DNA of 64,000 nt from F0422 sp963518085 (GTDB taxonomy: Bacteria; Bacillota; Negativicutes; Veillonellales; Veillonellaceae), in the NCBI GenBank assembly GCA_963518085.1, contig CAUQIB010000002.1:116049-180048 (forward strand). The letters run 5' to 3'. Position numbers and translations under genes: made by a program. Position 1 is the stretch's first letter; each line of letters opens with the position of its first letter. The notes under the pieces are model-generated. The model made no database searches. It saw only the letters and a program-made list of their open reading frames with translations, and had not been told where the DNA came from. This document shows positions 35,464 through 44,426 of the stretch, piece by piece.

Positions 35464-35920
35464 CGTTGTTAACCTCCATCACATCGTCAAATCGATTCAC
35501 CGGATTATTTCTAATTATATATTCAACTCTTCCTGCCCCTGTTATATGACTATTTGCTAATGATTTTTGCGTCTCATCAGCAAACTCTTTTATTTTTTTT
35601 GTCAATTCATCTTTATATGTTTCTGTCAATGCTGGAATATTAACTACTTTCAATAAAAATATAAACTCTCTTCGGATTGCATATAGTTCTCTTTCTAAAT
35701 CAAGCTCACTTTTTATATACGACATATTAGACCATCGTGCTTTCTGACGATTAATGCGTGTATCTATAGCAGACGTAAATCGTTTGACTAGCCTTAATAA
35801 CGCTTGTCCATCAGCCAAAAATATACCTTGCTGAATATTTTCTAATACAACTTGATCATTAGTACCTTCAGCTAATTCATTTAAGATTGTCACCCATTCA
35901 GCATATATGGTTGGTATCAT
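35456..35920 (-). CDS. Helical protein of unknown function in AAA+ operon
   Basis: A 154-residue, almost entirely helical protein with many charged residues (SYIKSELDLERELYAIRREFIFLLKV), likely coiled-coil or four-helix. It has no membrane span or cofactor motif. Its stop overlaps the start of the AAA+ gene by 8 bases and its start is 1 base from the zinc-ribbon gene, so it is firmly in the operon. Possible role: adaptor or scaffold for the ATPase. No family recognised. Confidence 0.75.
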   Translation of the reverse strand: MIPTIYAEWVTILNELAEGTNDQVVLENIQQGIFLADGQALLRLVKRFTSAIDTRINRQKARWSNMSYIKSELDLERELYAIRREFIFLLKVVNIPALTETYKDELTKKIKEFADETQKSLANSHITGAGRVEYIIRNNPVNRFDDVMEVNNDE

Positions 35921-35921
35921 A

Positions 35922-36386
35922 TTACTTTATTCTCCTAATAAGCTCTTCAGGAGGCTCTAAACTCCATTCTGGTAATCCTGTTGCAATCGCTTTACTCTTA
36001 TCTAACTGTTCTGCTAGCTTAATAGCTACTAATTGACCATCTTCCATATTTTGTATAATTTTATCAATTTTTACAGTGCTGATTTCTGAAATATAGCGTT
36101 TCTTCTTAGGTGTAACTTGTATATCTTGATATGAATCATAAACTGTAGCTAACGGTTCCTCTGATTCTAATAAATTATCATCTCTACTATCAACTACATC
36201 TACTTCATCATTTACTGTTTGATCTATTGCAGTACCACAGTTTTCGCAAAACCTAGCATCTATAGAATTAGAAGTTCCGCACTCAATACAAAATACAGTT
36301 TCTATACTTTGAGCATTATTTGTATTTGCTTCCACAGCTGTATTTCCTACAGAATTTATAAAAGCTACTTTATCTTTCGCATCCAT
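35922..36386 (-). CDS. Small zinc-ribbon protein in AAA+ operon
   Basis: A 154-residue protein with one zinc ribbon (cysteines in CIECG and CENCG, about residues 33-50), surrounded by acidic, disordered-looking sequence. The C-terminal part is helical (KIDKIIQNMEDGQLVAIKLAEQ). ATG 36386 is chosen because AGGAG lies 8 bases upstream; a GTG at 36389 is less likely. A zinc ribbon of the same kind heads the DUF805 protein in this operon, hinting at a shared binding partner. Confidence 0.78.
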   Translation of the reverse strand: MDAKDKVAFINSVGNTAVEANTNNAQSIETVFCIECGTSNSIDARFCENCGTAIDQTVNDEVDVVDSRDDNLLESEEPLATVYDSYQDIQVTPKKKRYISEISTVKIDKIIQNMEDGQLVAIKLAEQLDKSKAIATGLPEWSLEPPEELIRRIK

Positions 36387-36397
36387 CACTTTTTCTC

Positions 36398-38125
36398 CTA
36401 CACTTTAATATTTCTAGTAACCTCATCTGGTTGATGCTTTATATACTGAGAAGTTGTAACGGCCTGTACCAAGTCAATGACAGTTTCACTCTCTTGGTCT
36501 CGAGTTAAAAATTCGTCACGATAATCTACTACTTCAGCCATAAAGTTACGAATAATCTCTGTCCCATTGTTTCTAAACTCTACATATTCTCGTCCCAATT
36601 CACTCCTTCTTTCAGCTCGCTCTGCTCTCGCTTTTTGCTTACTGAAAGCCCAAATACCAAAAATCAATATTACAGGAATACCAATTAATAAATTTGCAAA
36701 ACAAATTAATAACCCAAGTCCCGCCAATATCCAGAATAACTTGATTTTATTTTCTTCTCCTTCTGGATCTGCTAGTGCAGCTAATTCTTGAGCTTCCTCT
36801 CCATCTGCATAGGCTAAAAATTCCTTTATCACTTCTGACTCATTAGCTCCATCACTAGTTTGTGCTATATAATCTTTTATTTTTAATTCGATTTGTAATG
36901 GTACATTCATTCTATAATTGACCACCATATCTCTATAGGCATCAATAATCCATCCTTTAGATAAGGCTAACGCAATTTTTTGTGTAGATATACTTGCATT
37001 TACTAAATCCGGATATAATACAGCATTAGTCAAAAGTTTTGTGAAGTCTATTTTTTCCTCTAATGTAGACTCTTCTTGTTTAAAGAGCTTTTTAGCAGCC
37101 GATTCATCACCATTTTGTTCTTTAACAAGTACTTCTAGTCTTTCTTCCTTACGAAGCGGCTTTTCTTCTTCATCATAATTTTCCACTAAACTTTGCAAGA
37201 CTATATCTAATTCAGCTACTAGCCCTTCTGAGTCTACCGGCTGTTCTAATATATCCTTAAAATAATAAAACAGTGTATTATGAAGAGCTGCATAAGATAA
37301 TAGATTTTTTAATACATCCCATGTTGGACTATATGTCGCTAAATAAGCATAGGTGTTATCATCAACTTGCTGCAAATGCCCTGATAAAGCCTTAACCCAT
37401 TGTTGTCTTTGCTTATCAACGAAACCTGGTTTCTCAGATAATCTAGCAATCCAACTATTAAGAATAGACGAAATTCTGGATTCACTATCCGTGCCAAGTA
37501 AGCCATTAGAAAAACAATCCAAAATAATCATTGTTTTTCTATCAATCGCTTCTTCATCTTGGGCTGCCAAATATCGATAAGCCCATTTTAATGAAGCACT
37601 TTTTCTTCCACTTCGTCTACATATTAATGTAAATAATAACGACGTTTTTTCATTATCTAATCGTATCGCTTCTAACATAGCTTTATTAGCTAGTTCTTGA
37701 TTATTACAAATCCAAGAAGATAATGCTACTAACGCAGGAGCTAACCAATAATTAGGGGTTGATAACATCACTTCTTCAGTTGCAGTTTTAATAGTTTCTT
37801 CTCTAATAACCCCCATATCATTAGCTTGTAAAACGCCTCTAATAGTTCGTCTTACAAAATCATAGTGTCCAAACTTTTTTTCTATTTCTTGTCGAATCTG
37901 AACAATTCTAGTTTCTGCCCTACCTAAACGATTCTGATTTGCTTGATAAGAAATAAACTCAGTAATATCTCTTTGCAACTTTGTAAGATCCTTATTGATC
38001 CTTTGCACATCTTTTCTAATGTCTAATATATTTTTATTATTTTCACTTAATCTAATATCTAAATTTGTTAAACTATTTTCTATTGCCCGCAAATCAGCAT
38101 AAGAAATACGATGTTCTGTACTCAT
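36398..38125 (-). CDS. Large coiled-coil protein with C-terminal membrane segment
   Basis: A 575-residue protein. Residues 10-90 are a coiled coil (heptad pattern in NKNILDIRKDVQRINKDLTKLQRDITEF). The middle is a helical-repeat-like region (about 100-440, including ALVALSSWICNNQELANKAMLEAI, reminiscent of TPR-type packing). A long hydrophobic stretch at 462-495 is likely one or two spans, followed by an 80-residue charged cytoplasmic tail. It is the first large gene after nagZ and shares the operon with the AAA+ ATPase. It could be the membrane anchor of an ATPase complex. Not recognised in a named family. Confidence 0.78.
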   Translation of the reverse strand: MSTEHRISYADLRAIENSLTNLDIRLSENNKNILDIRKDVQRINKDLTKLQRDITEFISYQANQNRLGRAETRIVQIRQEIEKKFGHYDFVRRTIRGVLQANDMGVIREETIKTATEEVMLSTPNYWLAPALVALSSWICNNQELANKAMLEAIRLDNEKTSLLFTLICRRSGRKSASLKWAYRYLAAQDEEAIDRKTMIILDCFSNGLLGTDSESRISSILNSWIARLSEKPGFVDKQRQQWVKALSGHLQQVDDNTYAYLATYSPTWDVLKNLLSYAALHNTLFYYFKDILEQPVDSEGLVAELDIVLQSLVENYDEEEKPLRKEERLEVLVKEQNGDESAAKKLFKQEESTLEEKIDFTKLLTNAVLYPDLVNASISTQKIALALSKGWIIDAYRDMVVNYRMNVPLQIELKIKDYIAQTSDGANESEVIKEFLAYADGEEAQELAALADPEGEENKIKLFWILAGLGLLICFANLLIGIPVILIFGIWAFSKQKARAERAERRSELGREYVEFRNNGTEIIRNFMAEVVDYRDEFLTRDQESETVIDLVQAVTTSQYIKHQPDEVTRNIKV

Positions 38126-38150
38126 ACTTACCCTCTTTCCATACCTTATC

Positions 38151-39317
38151 TTATAAGGTCAACAATCTATTCTCTAATTTCATTTTTACAATTCGTTTCA
38201 CCGATGCATCTAATCGTTCTTGTGTGATACTACCACTTCGTACAGCTTTCAACAACGCATTATAAGCATCAACCATATGTTTATATTCATGGCAAATAAG
38301 CACTATATCTGCCCCAGATTGGATTGTTTTCACTGCCATTTCCTCGAATGTGTAATGATTTGCTACAGCTCCCATTTCCATATCATCTGTCACGATAACC
38401 CCTTGAAAACCTAATTCTTTACGCAACAAACCATTCATAATTTCAGGACTTAAACTAGCCGGGTTTTTAGCATCAAAGGCTGGGTATTTCGCATGTGATA
38501 CCATCACCATATAACTCGTTTGAGAAAACTGTGGAATCAATTCTTTGTAAGGCTTCAAATCTTCTGATACTAATACATCTCGCGTCACATTAATTGTATT
38601 TTCTTTCTCATGAAGGTCTACATCTGCTTTACCGATGCCAGGAAAATGTTTGAATGAAAATTGTAATCCATTACGCTCATAAGCCCTTGCCACAGCACCC
38701 GCATATTGCACAACACGTTCAGGATCATTTTGACTAAAAGAACGACCATATGTAAGTCCCAAATCAACTACTGGTGCAAAGTTAAGATTGAATCCTAGTT
38801 CTGCCAATTCTTGACTTGCCTGTTTAGCATAGTTTTCAGCTACTGATATATCCTGCGTGCCAAGATCTTGTGCAGCCGGCACTTTCACAAGACCATCCTG
38901 CATGCGAGCTACAGCACCGCCCTCTTGGTCCACCGCTAAAAATAGGCCAATTTTTTCATTCTTTTTTGCATAGCTTTGTAAATCGCCTAATAGTTGCTTT
39001 ACTTGCTTCTTTGATTGCATATTTCGGTCGAATAAAACAACACCACCAAAGTGATATTCTCCCAACATATACTTCATATCTTCATTCATAGATACACCAT
39101 GAACACCAATAACAATTAATTGCCCTACTTTTTCAGAGTCTGACATAGCTGCTACAATTTTATCTGCCCGCTCATCAACTGTTAAATTATGATCAGAGGC
39201 AACCGCTTTTGTATCTATTGGCTCGGAAGAGTTACCTCCATTAAATGTGCACCCCATTACAGCAAGCAATACAGTTGCCACACAGATACCATACCACAAT
39301 TTTCTACATACACTCAT
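38151..39317 (-). CDS. nagZ: NagZ-type beta-N-acetylhexosaminidase, lipoprotein
   Basis: Family 3 glycoside hydrolase that removes terminal N-acetylglucosamine from peptidoglycan or other glycans. The chain (388 residues) has a lipobox (AVMGC, cysteine near residue 23), so it is likely tethered in the periplasm or to the outer membrane, unlike the cytoplasmic NagZ of enterics. Motifs: VDQEGGAVARMQ, RSFSQNDP (both substrate-binding), and KHFPGIGKADVDLH with the catalytic-dyad His. ATG 39317 has AAAGGA upstream; the TTG at 39320 is less likely. It lies 9 bases from the DUF805 gene and 25 from the coiled-coil gene. Confidence 0.92.
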   Translation of the reverse strand: MSVCRKLWYGICVATVLLAVMGCTFNGGNSSEPIDTKAVASDHNLTVDERADKIVAAMSDSEKVGQLIVIGVHGVSMNEDMKYMLGEYHFGGVVLFDRNMQSKKQVKQLLGDLQSYAKKNEKIGLFLAVDQEGGAVARMQDGLVKVPAAQDLGTQDISVAENYAKQASQELAELGFNLNFAPVVDLGLTYGRSFSQNDPERVVQYAGAVARAYERNGLQFSFKHFPGIGKADVDLHEKENTINVTRDVLVSEDLKPYKELIPQFSQTSYMVMVSHAKYPAFDAKNPASLSPEIMNGLLRKELGFQGVIVTDDMEMGAVANHYTFEEMAVKTIQSGADIVLICHEYKHMVDAYNALLKAVRSGSITQERLDASVKRIVKMKLENRLLTL

Positions 39318-39329
39318 CAATTTTCCTTT

Positions 39330-40571
39330 CTACTGGTACGAAGTGCCTACTAAATTTCCCGTCATATCAGATATATACCATTGTCCATTAATTTTAACCA
39401 TCGTCACATCTCCCGTAAATGTTTGCATTTTAATGCGGCCATCTATAGAATCTTTCGCATTCAACTTATATTGGAATACTACTTTATTCGCTTCTACATA
39501 GCTAGGCTTAGCATCCACAATGGTACTGGAAATTGTAGTACTATATCCTCTTCGCATACTATCTAAGCCACCTAATAATTGTTGTCTCTCAGGAGTCATT
39601 AAATAATAGGCTTTGCTAATATCTCGATTCGAGATAGCTTGGTGGTATGCTAATAAGGCATTCTTCGCTTCATTGGCTATTTGTACATTAGGATCTACTG
39701 ATTGTTCTTGAGTTTTAGACGTACCTCCCTCTCTTCCAACCTGTTTAGATGTTGTAGCTGTCGCTGTTGATTTTGTATTATCACTACTTATACCATCTGT
39801 CATATCTGATGCAGACTTTATAATAATTCCTAAGAAAATAATACCTAGAATTCCTATAATCGCCGCTTCTTTTTTATACCTAGATTGTGATTCAGATGTC
39901 TCTGTTTCTATTGAACAATCAAACTGTTCTGCTGGCCCATATATATTCTCTCCCTTATTCCCTGATGAAAGTAATAAATAGAGAACATATAAATTTATAA
40001 ATGGAATCCCTATTAATAGATACCACCATCCACTTTTACCAATATCATGAAGACGTCTTACCGTAGTTGCCACATTAGGAATCAAAAATATTAAATTCGT
40101 GAGTAAAATACTAAAAAATATTATACCTGAACCGTATAAAATAGCTTCTATAGAATTCATCTTTACTGTCACTAAGTAGACAATCGCAATGATGGCTGTA
40201 CTTATCAGCATTTGAATCAGACAATATCCAAGAAATGCCCGGCGTGAAGTTCTTCCATTAAAATTAAAATAACGCTCTAAAAACTCTCTTTTAAAGTCTG
40301 ATAGTACAGTAAAGTTTGCCTTTGATATAACAACTTGTTGTATTTGCAGAGGTAAACTTTGATGTGCAGTAGTTTGACTTACTTCTGCTTCAGTCGACAG
40401 TGCTTGATCCACTGTAAATTCCTTCTCTACATTATTCTGCTGGGATTGCGCAACACTTTTTTGGTCTATCTTCTCATTATTAGATCTAACCTTTTGTCCC
40501 ACTTCACATCCACAATATCTACAAAATTTAGCACCCTCAATAATCTTATTGCCACACTTCTTACAAAACAT
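39330..40571 (-). CDS. Zinc-ribbon/DUF805 membrane protein with C-terminal extracytoplasmic domain
   Basis: A 413-residue, four-part protein. The N-terminal zinc ribbon (CKKCG and CRYCG, residues 3-24) is followed by a disordered linker. A DUF805 domain (about 105-230) has spans and the signature RRLHDIGKSGWWYLLIGIPFINL. A further span near 250-270 leads to a C-terminal domain (about 310-413, YHQAISNRDISKAYYLMTPERQQLL) resembling NTF2-like folds in DUF4878/TcaA-type proteins. The zinc ribbon is on the cytoplasmic side. ATG 40571 has GGAGGGAG upstream. It begins the seven-gene operon. Its role is unknown; envelope sensing is a possibility. Confidence 0.85.
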   Translation of the reverse strand: MFCKKCGNKIIEGAKFCRYCGCEVGQKVRSNNEKIDQKSVAQSQQNNVEKEFTVDQALSTEAEVSQTTAHQSLPLQIQQVVISKANFTVLSDFKREFLERYFNFNGRTSRRAFLGYCLIQMLISTAIIAIVYLVTVKMNSIEAILYGSGIIFFSILLTNLIFLIPNVATTVRRLHDIGKSGWWYLLIGIPFINLYVLYLLLSSGNKGENIYGPAEQFDCSIETETSESQSRYKKEAAIIGILGIIFLGIIIKSASDMTDGISSDNTKSTATATTSKQVGREGGTSKTQEQSVDPNVQIANEAKNALLAYHQAISNRDISKAYYLMTPERQQLLGGLDSMRRGYSTTISSTIVDAKPSYVEANKVVFQYKLNAKDSIDGRIKMQTFTGDVTMVKINGQWYISDMTGNLVGTSYQ

Positions 40572-40608
40572 ACTCCCTCCTATAATATATATATGCATTT
40601 CAACTTTT

Positions 40609-40637
40609 ACTATACCATAAAATAAATGGGTTGCCTA
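40609..40637 (-). promoter_or_regulatory. Promoter of the seven-gene AAA+ operon
   Basis: Extended -10 TGGTATAGT (hexamer 40614-40609), 17-base spacer, weak -35 TAGGCA (40637-40632) on the minus strand, 38 bases before the first start codon. Confidence 0.55.
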
Positions 40638-40733
40638 TATTAATAGTGTCGTCTCCACTAATCGTCCGACTACCTTATTAGGAGCTCTCTTTTCTCCCTT
40701 AGCTCTAAAACGAATATGTTCTGTCTCATATGG

Positions 40734-40767
40734 AAAAACTGACACACCCTAAGGGCATGCCAGTTTT
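40734..40767 (-). terminator. Terminator of fba
   Basis: Stem AAAACTGGCATGCCC with near-complement GGGTGTGTCAGTTTT, then TTTTTCC on the minus strand. Confidence 0.85.
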
Positions 40768-40778
40768 CTAAAACCATA

Positions 40779-41708
40779 TTAAATTTTGTTGTTGCAACCT
40801 AATACGTTTTTAATTTTATGTTGCACCATGGCTTGGATAGCCTCACGGCCAGGGCCCAAATATTTACGAGGGTCAAACTCAGCAGGGTTGCTTGCCAATA
40901 CTTCACGAATGCTTGCTGTCATAGCTAAGCGCAAGTCTGTATCGATGTTAATTTTGCACACTGCCATTGTGGCTGCTTTACGAAGCATTTCTTCAGGCAC
41001 CCCTTGTGCACCTGGGATAGCACCACCAAAGGAGTTACATTTTTCTACGAATGCTTGTGGCACAGAGGAGGCCCCGTGCAATACAATTGGGTAATTAGGC
41101 AATAATTCGCCTACTCGTTGTAAACGGTCGAAGTCTAAGTATGGAGTGCCTTTAAATTTATAAGCCCCATGACTTGTACCGATAGCAATGGCCAAGGAGT
41201 CAACTCCAGTTAAACGAACAAACTCAGCTGCTTCTTCTGGGTCTGTGAACAAAGCATCTTTTTCGCTAACATTCACATCATCTTCCACACCCGCTAGACG
41301 GCCTAATTCACCTTCTACTACCACGCCATGTTTATGAGCATATTCCACTACACGAGCTGTGAGTTCCACATTTTTTTCAAAGGGATGTTTAGAACCATCA
41401 ATCATAACGGACGTAAACCCACTGTCAATGCAGTCTTTACAAATTTCAAAATCATCACCATGATCCAAATGCAAAGCAATAGGAAGATCTGTATCGATTA
41501 AAGCTGCTTCTACCAATTTTGTTAAGTACACAGGTTTAGCATATTTACGAGCCCCTGCAGATACTTGCAAGATCAATGGAGCTTGCTCCACTTTCGCCGC
41601 ATCCACAATACCTTGGATAATTTCCATGTCGTTGACATTGAACGCACCAATGGCATAGCCGCCAGCATAGGCTTTCTCAAACATCTCTTTCGTAGATACT
41701 AATGGCAT
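40779..41708 (-). CDS. fba: Class II fructose-bisphosphate aldolase
   Basis: Zinc-dependent aldolase of glycolysis and gluconeogenesis. The 309-residue protein has the class II metal residues in LHLDHGDDFE (about 82-91; His and Asp) and VEGELGRLAG (about 132-141), further ligands in TSHGAYKFKG and LHGASSVP, and the conserved GAFNVNDMEIIQ at the N-terminus. The sequence belongs to the class IIB/short type common in Firmicutes. It has its own consensus promoter and terminator. In this window it pairs functionally with gap at the left edge. Confidence 0.96.
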   Translation of the reverse strand: MPLVSTKEMFEKAYAGGYAIGAFNVNDMEIIQGIVDAAKVEQAPLILQVSAGARKYAKPVYLTKLVEAALIDTDLPIALHLDHGDDFEICKDCIDSGFTSVMIDGSKHPFEKNVELTARVVEYAHKHGVVVEGELGRLAGVEDDVNVSEKDALFTDPEEAAEFVRLTGVDSLAIAIGTSHGAYKFKGTPYLDFDRLQRVGELLPNYPIVLHGASSVPQAFVEKCNSFGGAIPGAQGVPEEMLRKAATMAVCKINIDTDLRLAMTASIREVLASNPAEFDPRKYLGPGREAIQAMVQHKIKNVLGCNNKI

Positions 41709-41763
41709 AATGGGCCTCCTTGTAGTATATAATTAAATACATTATTAATGACTATATATTGTT

Positions 41764-41792
41764 ATTATACCGTATCTACTAGAGCGATTCAA
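41764..41792 (-). promoter_or_regulatory. Promoter of fba
   Basis: TTGAAT (41792-41787), 17-base spacer, TATAAT (41769-41764) on the minus strand. Confidence 0.8.
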
Positions 41793-41804
41793 GAAAAATC
41801 TATA

Positions 41805-41855
41805 TTCTCAAAGGTTGTCAATATGATTGAGAACATGCCTATTCTATGGTACAAT
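41805..41855 (+). promoter_or_regulatory. Promoter of the flippase gene with overlapping inverted repeat
   Basis: TTGAGA (41827-41832), 17-base spacer, extended -10 TGGTACAAT (hexamer 41850-41855). The -35 is one arm of an inverted repeat TTCTCAA (41805-41811)/TTGAGAA (41827-41833), a possible operator. Confidence 0.7.
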
Positions 41856-41906
41856 TAAAAAAAGTCTTTCATAGATTCAGTCGAATCTTTCAGTATAGGA
41901 GATATC

Positions 41907-43463
41907 ATGGTTAATCGATTTTTACAAGGTACACTCATCTTGACGATTGCGGGATTTGTAGTGAAAGCTATTGGTAGCTTGAACTGGATTTTCTTATCCC
42001 GTGTCCTCAGCGGTGAGGGTATCGGTATCTACCAAATGGCATTTCCAGCGTACTTATTGGCGCTGCAGCTATCCAGCGCAGGAATCCCTATTGCCATTTC
42101 TATTATGACTGCAGAAAAATTAGCAAAACACGATTTACTGGGAGCTAAGAAGGTATTTTCTATTTCTTTCAAAATGCTATTTGTTCTCGGTCTATTGTTC
42201 AGTATCGCCGTCTACGGATCTGCCCAATGGCTCATCGACATCAATTTCATTACAGACCCAAGGGCGTACTATTCTTTAATCGCTCTATCGCCAGCGGTGT
42301 TCTTTGTAACTCTCATTTCTTGCTATCGAGGCTACTTACAAGGATGGCAAATGATGACGCCTACAGCCATCAGCCAAATCGTAGAGCAATTACTACGTGT
42401 TGTAGTTATGCTGGGGGCGGCATACATCTTACTTCCTTATGGATTAGATGTAGCTGCCGGTGGGGCTAGCTTAGGCGCAGGTATCGGTGCCGTTGGGGCT
42501 TTAGTGGTGCTCATGTACTACTACTATCGCCTACCAAAACGATTAGACGAACCGATAACGACTACAGAACCACCTGAAAGTTCCAAGTCTATCATTCGTC
42601 GTTTAATCAACTTGTCCATTCCCATCGCGTTAGCCAGCATGATGTTACCTATCGTAGCTATGCTAGACGTAGCAATCATTCCAAGACGATTAATCGACAT
42701 CGGCTATCCACTACACGAAGCTACGGAACTATACGGTTATTTATCGGGTATGGCGGTACCTCTTATTAACTTGGCCACCATCATTACTGCTGCCATTGCG
42801 ACCAGTATTGTACCCGCTATTTCCAACGCCGTATCTATTAAGGATATCAAACAAGTCTATTATCGTACGGCAGGTTCCATGCGATTAACCTTTGTGGCTA
42901 CCATTCCTTTTACAGTGATGCTATACATTTTGGCGGAACCTGTTGTATCCACCATTTATAACGCGCCACGTGCCGCAGAAGCTACGCAAATTTTAGCATG
43001 GGCTATCTTCTTCTTAGGTCTACACCAAGTGACTACAGGCATCCTACAGGGCCTCGGCAAACCGCGCATTCCCGTGATCAACATGGGCATCGCAGCCATT
43101 GTGAAAGTTATCTTAAACTGGCAGTTAACAGCTATCCCTGCCCTAGGCATTGGCGGCGCTGCCTACGCCACTGTGGCTGATATCGGCTTTGCTGCCCTAT
43201 TGAATCTCATTTGGATTCATCGTCACACTGGGTATTTTATCGATCTTATCTTATTGGGTAAAAATATTATCTCCGCTTCCATCATGGGTGTAGCCATGTA
43301 CTATGTCTATCCACTCTTGCAAGGAAGTATCCCTACCTTCTTTAACATTATAATCACCGCCATCATAGGTGCACTTATCTATGTAGGTATTATGATAGTA
43401 TTGAAAGGACTTAACAAAAACGACGGCGCTCGATTACCTATAGTGGGACGATTCTTTAGATAA
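41907..43463 (+). CDS. Lipid-linked oligosaccharide flippase, SpoVB/MurJ/RfbX (MOP) family
   Basis: A 518-residue integral membrane protein of the MOP superfamily. About fourteen spans are spread evenly. The N-terminal region FLQGTLILTIAGFVVKAIGSLNWIFLSRVLS and the ISQIVEQLLRV motif in the first half match the SpoVB/MurJ polysaccharide-flippase branch. Such proteins flip undecaprenyl-linked peptidoglycan or polysaccharide precursors. AGGAG precedes the start. It has its own promoter and terminator. Whether it is the main lipid II flippase or serves another glycan is not decidable; no glycan-synthesis genes adjoin. Confidence 0.88.
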   Translation: MVNRFLQGTLILTIAGFVVKAIGSLNWIFLSRVLSGEGIGIYQMAFPAYLLALQLSSAGIPIAISIMTAEKLAKHDLLGAKKVFSISFKMLFVLGLLFSIAVYGSAQWLIDINFITDPRAYYSLIALSPAVFFVTLISCYRGYLQGWQMMTPTAISQIVEQLLRVVVMLGAAYILLPYGLDVAAGGASLGAGIGAVGALVVLMYYYYRLPKRLDEPITTTEPPESSKSIIRRLINLSIPIALASMMLPIVAMLDVAIIPRRLIDIGYPLHEATELYGYLSGMAVPLINLATIITAAIATSIVPAISNAVSIKDIKQVYYRTAGSMRLTFVATIPFTVMLYILAEPVVSTIYNAPRAAEATQILAWAIFFLGLHQVTTGILQGLGKPRIPVINMGIAAIVKVILNWQLTAIPALGIGGAAYATVADIGFAALLNLIWIHRHTGYFIDLILLGKNIISASIMGVAMYYVYPLLQGSIPTFFNIIITAIIGALIYVGIMIVLKGLNKNDGARLPIVGRFFR

Positions 43464-43550
43464 TTAAGTATGACAAATTGTGGTTATTTTTAAATAATTA
43501 AATATCAGCATTAGTGGAATCGATGTTAAAGAATTTTGTATGAACATTAT

Positions 43551-43588
43551 AAAACACCCTTGAATCATATCGTTCAAGGGTGTTTTTG
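43551..43588 (+). terminator. Terminator of the flippase gene
   Basis: Stem AAAACACCCTTGA/TCAAGGGTGTTTT with T tail on plus. The rest of 43589-43751 is AT-rich with no feature that I recognise. Confidence 0.9.
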
Positions 43589-43751
43589 TATGGGCAGTTT
43601 ACTATCTGTACATGTTATTAATATGCTTATTCCAATATTTCTATATAGTTTTATTGTATAAAAACAAATCATTTCATTCGATACAACTCTCACTAGTAAA
43701 ACCAAATTATTTTGTCCTATAACCTGACTAAAACAATATATAATATAGCAC

Positions 43752-43782
43752 AAAAAGAACAGCCATAAAGGGCTGTTCTTTT
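43752..43782 (-). terminator. Terminator of infC-rpmI-rplT
   Basis: Stem AAAAGAACAGCC/GGCTGTTCTTTT followed by T-run on the minus strand. Confidence 0.9.
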
Positions 43783-43819
43783 ACGCAGAACCTATCATAT
43801 AGGTTAGTATATATTTTTC

Positions 43820-44170
43820 TTACGCGTTTTTAGCGATTTCTACTAATTTCGCGAATGCAGCTGCATCATGTACTGCCAAGTCAGCCAACATTTTACGGTT
43901 GATTTCCACACCAGCTTTTGTTAAACCAGCGATGAAACGGCTGTAGGATAAACCATTGATACGGCTTGCTGCGTTGATACGAGCGATCCATAATTTACGG
44001 AACTCACGTTTTTTAGCACGACGGTCACGACGAGCATAGTATAACGCTTTCATTACGGATTCGTTTGCTTTTTTGAATAAGCGAGAACGTGTACCACGGT
44101 AACCTTTAGCTAATTTTAAGATTTTTTTATGACGTGCATGCGCTGTTACGCCTGTTTTTACTCTTGCCAT
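43820..44170 (-). CDS. rplT: 50S ribosomal protein L20
   Basis: A 116-residue basic protein with the L20 pattern ARVKTGVTAHARHKKILKLAKGYRG at the N-terminus and the globular C-terminus SRFIAGLTKAGVEINRKMLADLAV. It assembles early on 23S rRNA. In Firmicutes L20 also controls this operon by binding the leader RNA, which has a suitable attenuator here (44943-45103). It is the last gene, 47 bases from rpmI. Confidence 0.99.
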   Translation of the reverse strand: MARVKTGVTAHARHKKILKLAKGYRGTRSRLFKKANESVMKALYYARRDRRAKKREFRKLWIARINAASRINGLSYSRFIAGLTKAGVEINRKMLADLAVHDAAAFAKLVEIAKNA

Positions 44171-44217
44171 TATTGTATTCCTCCAATATCGTTATATGTT
44201 ACTAAAATATTTGAATC

Positions 44218-44415
44218 TTATGCGTATGGTAAACATTTAACTACGCGTTTGTAGTCAGATTTGCTAACCAATGTAGCTTTGCGAAGATTACGTTTACGTG
44301 CTGGAGATTTTTTCTCTAAGATATGGCTTTTGAAAGCTTTTGCACGTTTGAATTCACCACTACCTGTTACTTGGAAACGTTTAGCCGCTGCGCGACGAGT
44401 TTTAATCTTTGGCAT
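44218..44415 (-). CDS. rpmI: 50S ribosomal protein L35
   Basis: A 65-residue highly basic protein with the L35 core KIKTRRAAAKRFQVTGSGEFKRAKAFKSHIL. It binds 23S rRNA in the large subunit. It lies between infC (11 bases) and rplT, in the conserved order. Confidence 0.98.
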   Translation of the reverse strand: MPKIKTRRAAAKRFQVTGSGEFKRAKAFKSHILEKKSPARKRNLRKATLVSKSDYKRVVKCLPYA

Positions 44416-44426
44416 TATTCTTCCTC

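Noticed and set aside
38151..39320. NagZ as an unrelated passenger in the AAA+ operon
   Set aside because: Gaps of 9 and 25 bases on either side and no internal terminator argue for cotranscription, so it was kept in the operon.
43589..43751. Hidden small gene between two terminators
   Set aside because: No reading frame with a ribosome site; sequence is AT-rich without structure.
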